From contig DGQS01000169.1 of the NCBI GenBank assembly GCA_002389785.1, forward strand, positions 1-32,090: DNA of 32,090 bases, written 5' to 3'. Positions 30,901-32,090 of this stretch are shown in pieces; the first letter of the stretch is position 1; every line of letters begins with the position of its first letter. The notes under the pieces were generated by a model, which saw only the letters and a program-made list of their open reading frames with translations, was not told the origin of the DNA and made no database searches. The DNA is from Bacteroidetes bacterium UBA4408. GTDB taxonomy: Bacteria; Bacteroidota; Bacteroidia; UBA4408. The position numbers and the translations under genes are program-made.

Positions 30901-32090
30901 CGGATCCTCCATAATAGCTAAATCCATTGGTAACAAGCATGCCACCCGTTAAGTCTAATTTTGCAACAAAAGCATCATTTGCACCTTGATAAGAAGTAGA
31001 AGTTAAAAATCCGGATGAGCTCGAAGTAACACCACAAACTAACAATTGTGTCCAATCATTCGTTGCACCTGAAAGTTTAACATCACTAATATAATCAACA
31101 TCGTTACCACCGAAGTAAGAGCTGTATTGAAAAGTTCCATTCGTATTAAAAACTGCAATAAAACCATCCGACAATCCATCTAACGTTGTATCTGACAATG
31201 CACCATTTGGAGTAATTCCTTGTGCACTATTTGTACTACCCACCATTACAGCTTTCGATTGAACTCCATCTGAAACAAATTGTCCGGACAGTGCTTCCTC
31301 ATCTCCTAAACCACCAAAATAAGTAGAATACACAATGGTGCCGCTGTTATCAAAATAGCTATAGAATGCATCTTTTGATCCACCTAAAAAAGTTTGATAA
31401 CCGCCACTCGTGGCAATACCAAATAAACTGGAAGTATACCCAAATGCCATGTTTTCAGTAACTTTTGTTATAGACTCGTTTAAGTTTCCGCCAACATAGC
31501 GGCTCCAAACTAAAGTAGGGTCAATTATTAAAGTGGATGCCGAATTATAATTACCCAATTGAAAACTTAGTGTAGAATTTTTCAATACGAATTGAGATGT
31601 AACAGTCGAATTATTTTCAACACTAGTGCACATCGGCTTACCTTCAACCAATTTACCGAGATGAGTTGAAACAACTAATTCGCCGTTTTCATTTAATTCC
31701 AATTTATCGGCATGTGAATAGTTTAATTGAATCAGCTTTGGATTAGCACCTGGATGCAAAACAAAATCATACTCTACGATATTATTTTTGGTATAAATAA
31801 CCCAATCAATTTTGGGATAAACATTTTTAAAAATAAGTTTAGTATACCCATGCACATCATTTACCTTGTGTCCCGATAAAAAATAATTTTCATAGTATTC
31901 GCTTTTATTCTCTTTGAAAACGTCACTCGGCTTTTTTGAGTTTACTAAACTCATTTCCAGTTTGTGAAGCTCCATTTTACCTTTCTCCCCAACTTGCATA
32001 AACTGATAATAAATGCCGCTTTCGGTTATAAACAATTTGGTTCCATTGGCACAGTACGTAAATTTTACTTCGTTTCGCGGTGTTCCGTTT
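27989..32090 (-). CDS. Giant SBBP-repeat protein with Ig-like domains and T9SS sorting domain (paralog 2), 5'-truncated
   Basis: The frame stays open to the right edge of the window (residues NGTPRNEVKFTYC precede the first in-window TTG at 32035), so the true start and signal peptide are outside; at least 1367 residues are visible. The order matches paralog 1: N-terminal domain (FKENKSEYYENYFLSG, PKIDWVIYTKN), then seven SBBP repeats opening with motifs such as WASYYGG, YSTYFGG and YSSYFGG. About four Cys-containing Ig-like domains follow (FCIGDNLVLHANTGAGYTYQ, EICNGQSVTLTANSSAGVIY and similar), then two fibronectin-like regions, GINTSKSNIKN and a T9SS sorting domain (LFPNPTDNQVTISLS). Expansion of Ig-like domains distinguishes it from its neighbour. 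It is probably surface-anchored and co-transcribed with paralog 1. Confidence 0.88.
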   Translation of the reverse strand, partial: NGTPRNEVKFTYCANGTKLFITESGIYYQFMQVGEKGKMELHKLEMSLVNSKKPSDVFKENKSEYYENYFLSGHKVNDVHGYTKLIFKNVYPKIDWVIYTKNNIVEYDFVLHPGANPKLIQLNYSHADKLELNENGELVVSTHLGKLVEGKPMCTSVENNSTVTSQFVLKNSTLSFQLGNYNSASTLIIDPTLVWSRYVGGNLNESITKVTENMAFGYTSSLFGIATSGGYQTFLGGSKDAFYSYFDNSGTIVYSTYFGGLGDEEALSGQFVSDGVQSKAVMVGSTNSAQGITPNGALSDTTLDGLSDGFIAVFNTNGTFQYSSYFGGNDVDYISDVKLSGATNDWTQLLVCGVTSSSSGFLTSTSYQGANDAFVAKLDLTGGMLVTNGFSYYGGSDQELASTICLGKNNTYFLSGNTASSSNIATTGAFDVTLGGIDDDYVACFNSDLTVKWASYYGGTPTVSNPTASEKTGGANNGAYCAIDTAGNIYLLGNTTSGGLATSGSYATSISGLEDWFLVKFDSLGNRVWASYFGGFLSDIATCISINTSNLIVVGGYSNSPFMDINGVGFVGANHNNNDIDAVVAEFTTNGQFQWSSPLGTSQGTETFNSVSFTGNNLIAGGSTNSAFGMAYNSSSTFNGNSDVLLARFNDRVILTLPISNTSICPGDSVMVPFNTIGNFPQGTIFRALLYTNFSTTNPEILGTTMASSGIIHGYIPLTVGASFSGNSIRVVSNLPNNPPISSTTQTVGAIGALPNAHIQALTSTNICNGSTVVLKSPSNTNIVFRQWQQYKNGNWSSIPGANSISYTADSAGTYRVITTSVTGCDSISNSINVLVLPTPLASISASSQLFCIGDNLVLHANTGAGYTYQWFVNNQIISGANSDSLVVNASAVYKVIVTNSAGCSTESVGFAVSGFLKPPAFINANGSLEICNGQSVTLTANSSAGVIYQWYRNDTLLQGATAQFYSANKAGNYFVKELNINNCDSTSNMLHVEVYAYPQPQIVLSGSPYTCLSSTSTLSLSSTPDFTYLWLKNGSSTGNTDTFFVASGTTSDTYSVLVTNHGICSDTSNRIVINPAPPLAQICYASVDSNSMYNLIYFEKPANNFIKRYVFLRETAGNQFTAVDSMDASAPGFFRDTVSNPNNQAWSYLLQSVDSCDHRSTMPVSDKHTCLFLQTNYNLGAGITNLSWNPYEGVNVTGAYYVVLRANTPISQFDSIGFVSFTSPTIFSDNATDLYPTALYKIEMKWFSPCSPSQKLLSGINTSKSNIKNRTNTVGISNAKDDLASQIYLFPNPTDNQVTISLSKGIRISTVSILDILGKELMIRNEQDLIKNNYTLDLSEFSSGIYHMNIVGDNFRETKKLVVKK

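Noticed and set aside
32033..32035. Apparent start of the right-hand giant protein
   Set aside because: The codon is TTG, the frame stays open to the window edge, and upstream residues align with the N-terminal domain of paralog 1, so the true start is outside.
24723..32090. Dense repeated sequence that might be a CRISPR array or DNA-level tandem repeat
   Set aside because: The repeats are about 180 nt, degenerate at the DNA level and in frame; they are SBBP protein repeats.

Overview
The window is a stretch of a low-GC chromosome from a member of the Bacteroidota. Five predicted proteins carry type IX secretion (T9SS) C-terminal sorting domains, which are essentially confined to that phylum. 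Several intergenic regions hold the Bacteroidota sigma-factor promoter pattern (TTTG or TTG, then TAnnTTTG). The citrate synthase is the long eukaryote-like form. Nothing identifies the genus. No rRNA, tRNA, CRISPR array or intact mobile element was seen. Both window edges cut genes: enolase on the left and a giant SBBP-repeat protein on the right.

Layout. (1) 1-4251: the 3' part of eno, a complete citrate synthase, a terminator, a T9SS-secreted propeller-like protein, then a gene-free stretch. That stretch holds two hairpins, a second copy of the last 16 codons of citrate synthase including its stop, and a second terminator. The segment 2200-4109 therefore looks like an insertion at the 3' end of citrate synthase. 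(2) 4252-11569: an AI-2E family membrane protein, then a long minus-strand block: a DODA-type dioxygenase with an export-like N-terminus, a DUF1801 protein, a T9SS BNR-repeat protein, a membrane-anchored papain-like protease and an NhaD antiporter. (3) 11680-14978: an APC amino-acid permease and an F420-dependent-NADP-reductase-like protein on plus; MarR and YceI on minus. The yceI promoter contains two GTTnnAAC palindromes that could be MarR operators. (4) 15301-19738: a tightly packed plus-strand run (family 2 glycosyltransferase, sigma factor, GNAT, rsmG), then a pair of small secreted proteins ending at a strong terminator. (5) 20090-24581: a two-gene acyltransferase operon that probably makes an aminoacyl lipid, a cytochrome c/PHM-like copper monooxygenase lipoprotein, ruvC and a DinB-family protein. 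(6) 24723-32090: two tandem paralogous T9SS proteins, each with seven SBBP repeats, differing in the number of Ig-like domains.

Most of the window is ordinary core metabolism plus envelope and secretion functions. The most unusual signals are the duplicated citrate-synthase tail flanking a cargo gene, a 7-nt tandem repeat just before the sorting domain of that cargo gene, the paired operator-like sites in the yceI promoter, the acyltransferase pair with an H-x5-D motif, and the heme plus copper lipoprotein.
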